A stretch of 9,670 nucleotides of DNA, from assembly GCA_003535955.1 (NCBI GenBank), contig DPZM01000198.1, forward strand, positions 1 through 9,670, in the 5' to 3' direction. Below are positions 8,302-9,670 of the stretch, piece by piece (within the stretch, counting starts at the first letter, position 1; each line of letters begins with the position of its first letter). The stretch comes from Lachnospiraceae bacterium (GTDB lineage Bacteria > Bacillota > Clostridia > Lachnospirales > Lachnospiraceae). The position numbers were made by a program, and so were the translations under genes. The notes under the pieces were generated by a model. The model made no database searches. It was not told the DNA's origin and worked only from the letters and a program-made list of their open reading frames with translations.

Positions 8302-8565
8302 TCAGTCCTCAATAAGCTCATGCTCCTCAAAATGAGCCTTGCCCTCTCTAATATCTCTTGCAATGCCTTCGAGGTATCGCATATTGCTTTCTGAATAAAA
8401 AGGATCTGCGGAAACCTCGAAAGGAATGCGTCTTTCACGACCTACTTTTTTTGCGAAAATTGTAAAGGCAGCACTCATGGATAAGCCCATATCGGAACAT
8501 GCCTGCTCCATACTCTTTTTAACATCTGAATCAAGCTTAAAATTTACATTAACAGTCTGTGCCAT
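8302..8565 (-). CDS. RelB/DinJ-family antitoxin with YefM-like tail
   Basis: This antitoxin of 87 residues would neutralise the adjacent YoeB-like toxin and repress their shared promoter. Residues 1-50 are DinJ/RelB-like: a short beta strand (TVNVNFKLD) and two helices (VKKSMEQACSDMGL, SMSAAFTIFAKKV), giving a ribbon-helix-helix DNA-binding fold. The C-terminal part (about 57-87) reads FYSESNMRYL...IREGK...EHELIED. This resembles the toxin-wrapping tail of YefM/Axe antitoxins (SxxN, GK, ELIE end), the usual partners of YoeB/Txe, rather than that of DinJ. AGGAAG (8575-8580) sits 9 bases before the ATG. The pairing of a RelB/DinJ head with a YoeB toxin is inferred from sequence patterns. Confidence 0.92.
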   Translation of the reverse strand: MAQTVNVNFKLDSDVKKSMEQACSDMGLSMSAAFTIFAKKVGRERRIPFEVSADPFYSESNMRYLEGIARDIREGKAHFEEHELIED

Positions 8566-8609
8566 ACATCCACACTTCCTTTCCCAATAGATACAAATCT
8601 TCTTACACT

Positions 8610-8638
8610 ATTATATTACCATAAATAAAGAAAAATAA
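8610..8638 (-). promoter_or_regulatory. Putative promoter of the toxin-antitoxin unit
   Basis: On the - strand there is a perfect TATAAT (8615 to 8610). At 17-base spacing upstream the -35 position (8638-8633) reads TTATTT, a poor match. The start would be near 8603, giving a leader of about 38 bases before the antitoxin ATG. It could also serve the response regulator and kinase genes downstream. Confidence 0.55.
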
Positions 8639-8654
8639 AAGAATATTTCTTTAT
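8625..8654. repeat. Inverted repeat over the toxin-antitoxin -35 region
   Basis: ATAAAGAAA (8625-8633) and TTTCTTTAT (8646-8654) are exact reverse complements with a 12-base spacer, so the half-sites are 21 bases apart, two helical turns. It overlaps the proposed -35 and would suit an operator for the ribbon-helix-helix antitoxin. The region is very AT-rich, so chance is a real alternative. Confidence 0.4.
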
Positions 8655-8683
8655 ATCTACTATATAAAATTCTTGGAATAAAA

Positions 8684-8721
8684 AATTCGTCACAGTTTGG
8701 AAGGAATTCGTCACAGTTTTA
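8684..8721 (+). promoter_or_regulatory. LytTR-type direct-repeat binding site
   Basis: The 15-mer AATTCGTCACAGTTT occurs exactly twice, at 8684-8698 and 8705-8719, a 21-base period. Its cores ACAGTTTGG (8692-8700) and ACAGTTTTA (8713-8721) are 9-mers separated by exactly 12 bases. This is the arrangement known for AgrA, ComE and other LytTR regulators. The first core fits the published consensus [TA][AC][CA]GTTN[AG][TG] at all positions, the second at 7 of 9. It points toward the + strand unit at 8809 and abuts a candidate -35. Binding by the LytTR regulator at 7250-8005 is inferred. Confidence 0.75.
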
Positions 8722-8750
8722 TTGAAAATGCTTGATAAATAGATTATTGT
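8722..8750 (+). promoter_or_regulatory. Putative LytTR-activated promoter
   Basis: TTGAAA (8722-8727), 17 bases, then TATTGT (8745-8750, 4 of 6 to TATAAT). The weak -10 and the activator site directly upstream of the -35 fit an activator-dependent promoter. Transcription would begin near 8757 and run into the ORF at 8809. Confidence 0.45.
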
Positions 8751-8798
8751 GTGCTCACAGGTGCAAAAAAGCGAGTCCTGAATGATACCGGGAGCACA
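8750..8798 (+). repeat. Inverted repeat in the leader of the 8809 ORF
   Basis: TGTGCTC (8750-8756) and GAGCACA (8792-8798) are exact reverse complements 35 bases apart. In the transcript, pairing would cover the GGGAG (8790-8794) that is the only purine-rich candidate ribosome site for the ATG at 8809, itself 14 bases away. This may weaken translation, or it may be a relic. The evidence is only complementarity. Confidence 0.3.
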
Positions 8799-8808
8799 TA
8801 GAATATAG

Positions 8809-9033
8809 ATGGATGCAATCGTATATACCAGAGATGATAATGAATACAACCTTATAAAGACCACTCTTGAAAATGAAGCGGGGCTTATCGACGTGGACAG
8901 ACATCCGTTAAACGGCCACAAGAGATATGACCATGGCTATGACGTGGCAGTCGTGGCAATTAAGGGAGCCGAGGGCATGGAGGTCATGCTTGCCTATGTG
9001 AATAATTATGGCGGGTTAAAAAGAACAATATAG
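8809..9033 (+). CDS. Pseudo-receiver fragment, truncated regulator remnant
   Basis: This is a 74-codon ORF under the candidate LytTR promoter. Residues 1-24 (AIVYTRDDNEYNLIKTTLE) look like the first strand, acidic pair and helix of a receiver domain. YDVAVVAIKGAEGMEVML near residue 43 aligns with the third strand and following loop (YDLILLDI..MDGIEVL), but alanine-isoleucine stands where the phosphoacceptor aspartate should be. That suggests a phosphorylation-independent pseudo-receiver. It stops at about residue 74, roughly 45 residues short of a receiver, and has no output domain. The last residues (GGLKRTI) are the out-of-frame beginning of the next gene remnant, so a deletion probably fused the two. 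The ribosome site is weak and far from the ATG. Recognition rests on pattern alone, and it may be non-functional. Confidence 0.5.
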   Translation: MDAIVYTRDDNEYNLIKTTLENEAGLIDVDRHPLNGHKRYDHGYDVAVVAIKGAEGMEVMLAYVNNYGGLKRTI

Positions 9034-9290
9034 CAATTTGCGATGATGAAAGAATATTCGTTGATTATATGGAAAAATATTTCGGCAGACAAAGAAGGAC
9101 AGACATTCCGGTTTTATGAGTTCCATTCCGGAGAAGAGCTGATATCATCCGTAAATGATGGAATGAGGATCGATCTGCTGATTCTGGATATGGAACTGGG
9201 AGACATGATTACCGTTTGGCTGGATCAGCCGGACAGGTAATACGGAAATAGAGATATTACTTCAGATATGTGGTATCTTTAATAGGTGCT
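9015..9290 (+). pseudogene. Decayed response regulator (receiver domain remnant)
   Basis: From 9015 one frame reads VKKNNIAICDDERIFVDYME and on to TDIPVL (9116), a clear receiver start with an acidic DD pair. It has no ATG: the expected start codon is GTT, directly downstream of the 8809 ORF's coding sequence. At 9112-9115 a run of four T shifts the frame; with three T it would read on as PVYEFHSGEELISSVNDG and then DLLILDMELGDM, including the phosphoacceptor aspartate. Just after, near 9208, one missing G would restore a frame reading YRLAGSAGQVIRK. Further on, EIEILL and ITSDM pieces lie in different frames. These pieces match a LytTR-type receiver in order. The ATG at 9043 opens a 65-codon ORF that starts in the wrong frame. 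No LytTR output domain is recognisable downstream. Confidence 0.75.
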
Positions 9291-9337
9291 GACGATTGAG
9301 GAATTACGACAGGACGTGTAATGCGGACTGTTAGTGA

Positions 9338-9481
9338 AACGAAGTAAACATAATGGCCTACATCGATGATATCGTCGCCGAGACCAGTCTGTACCGAGAA
9401 GAATTCTGGTAAGAGAAAATAAGGGAGACAGAGAACCGTCCCCTGTCTCCTAAAGAATGGCAGATGTCACTGTTTGATTGA
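9338..9481 (+). pseudogene. Unidentified C-terminal coding debris with in-frame stop
   Basis: One frame (ATG at 9353) reads MAYIDDIVAETSLYREEFW, then TAA at 9410-9412. It continues open as EKIRETENRPLSPKEWQMSLFD to a TGA at 9479-9481. No ribosome site precedes the ATG, and upstream the frame is closed at 9335. The balanced, protein-like wording on both sides of the stop suggests a broken 3' end of a gene. QMSLF resembles the sliding-clamp-binding motif (QLxLF) of DNA polymerases and repair proteins, but this is weak. The REP-like hairpin lies inside this stretch. The family is not recognised. Confidence 0.3.
9423..9451. repeat. REP-like hairpin element
   Basis: GGAGACAG (9424-9431) pairs exactly with CTGTCTCC (9443-9450) around an 11-base loop, with one further G-U pair outside. 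The sequence around AGAACCGTCCCC matches a dispersed palindromic motif that I recall as common in Clostridia intergenic regions. Such motifs are often mobilised by Y1 (RAYT) transposases. No transposase is in the window, and no second copy is seen here. It may also stop transcription before the next gene, though a T-run is absent. Confidence 0.55.
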
Positions 9482-9494
9482 TGAGGTGAATCGG

Positions 9495-9670
9495 ATGATC
9501 TATAGGATAGTGGCAGTAGTTCTCATGATGGTTTTCTATGGGACTTACTTTTTGAAAATGATATATCAGAAAAAACAGGGAATAGTCACCGATCAGATGG
9601 GGAAGGGCAGGACCCGTGATAAGGGCTATTGGATAGAGATTGCGCTTAAAACGGTTACGATCCTTGTCCC
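9495..9670 (+). CDS. Membrane protein, possibly ICMT-like methyltransferase (3' end outside window)
   Basis: An ORF begins at ATG 9495 after a GAGGTG ribosome site (9484-9489, 5 bases spacing) and is open for 58 codons to the window edge. It starts MIYRIVAVVLMMVFYGTYFL, one membrane segment, followed by a basic loop (KMIYQKKQGIVTDQMGKGRTRDKGY). A second hydrophobic segment begins at IEIALKTVTILV. This N-terminal layout resembles isoprenylcysteine carboxyl methyltransferase (ICMT)-like membrane proteins of Clostridia, which usually have QKKGI..N/DQ..KG after the first helix. The catalytic part would lie outside the window, so the function is a suggestion only. It is the first intact-looking gene after the degraded region. 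Confidence 0.6.
   Translation, partial: MIYRIVAVVLMMVFYGTYFLKMIYQKKQGIVTDQMGKGRTRDKGYWIEIALKTVTILV

Noticed and set aside
8616..8921. 101-codon - strand ORF rich in hydrophobic residues, spanning the intergenic region
   Set aside because: It starts antisense to the 8809 ORF, crosses the LytTR repeat and the toxin-antitoxin promoter, has no ribosome site, and its composition reflects AT-rich intergenic DNA.
9043..9240. 65-codon ORF starting ATGATGAAAG as an independent gene
   Set aside because: Its first 23 codons are out of frame with the receiver homology, which in this stretch lies in another frame. It is part of the frameshifted pseudogene.
9423..9451. CRISPR repeat
   Set aside because: Only a single copy is present, with no regularly spaced repeats and no cas genes.

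Overview
The window is about 9.7 kb from a Clostridia-type Firmicute. Lachnospiraceae (Butyrivibrio-like) is the most likely family. The evidence is GC content near 45%, heavy use of AAG, CTT, AGG and ATA codons, strong AGGAGG ribosome sites, and the type of each protein. The genus is an inference from style, not from a database search.

Region 1 (1-5613, + strand) is core metabolism. It holds the 3' part of ileS (isoleucyl-tRNA synthetase of the type 2, eukaryote-like branch), whose start lies left of the window. A complete glycogen phosphorylase gene, glgP, follows after 26 bases with no visible terminator between them. A GC-rich hairpin (5626-5661) follows glgP in a 290-base convergent gap.

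Region 2 (5904-8565, - strand) holds four tightly packed genes read right to left. First comes a RelB/DinJ-type antitoxin and a YoeB/Txe-type mRNA interferase, separated by 2 bases. After 33 bases comes a LytTR response regulator, overlapped by 4 bases with an AgrC-like GHKL histidine kinase that has about seven membrane segments. A perfect -10 box lies upstream of the antitoxin. No separate promoter or terminator was seen between toxin and response regulator, so read-through is possible. No signal-peptide gene (AgrD/AgrB type) is visible.

Region 3 (8566-8808) is an AT-rich intergenic stretch between divergent units. It carries an exact 15-base direct repeat with a 21-base period. Its core, ACAGTTTGG-N12-ACAGTTTTA, has the geometry and consensus of LytTR (AgrA/ComE) binding sites. 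A candidate -35/-10 pair abuts it and points right. This is the most interesting signal: a likely target of the response regulator encoded about 0.7 kb away.

Region 4 (8809-9494, + strand) is what that promoter would transcribe now. It is a 74-codon piece resembling a pseudo-receiver without the phosphoacceptor aspartate, joined out of frame to a second, frameshifted receiver-domain gene with no start codon. Further coding debris and a REP-like hairpin follow. It looks like a decaying regulatory locus. Region 5 (9495-end) is the start of a membrane protein, possibly an isoprenylcysteine carboxyl methyltransferase (ICMT)-like methyltransferase, cut by the window edge.
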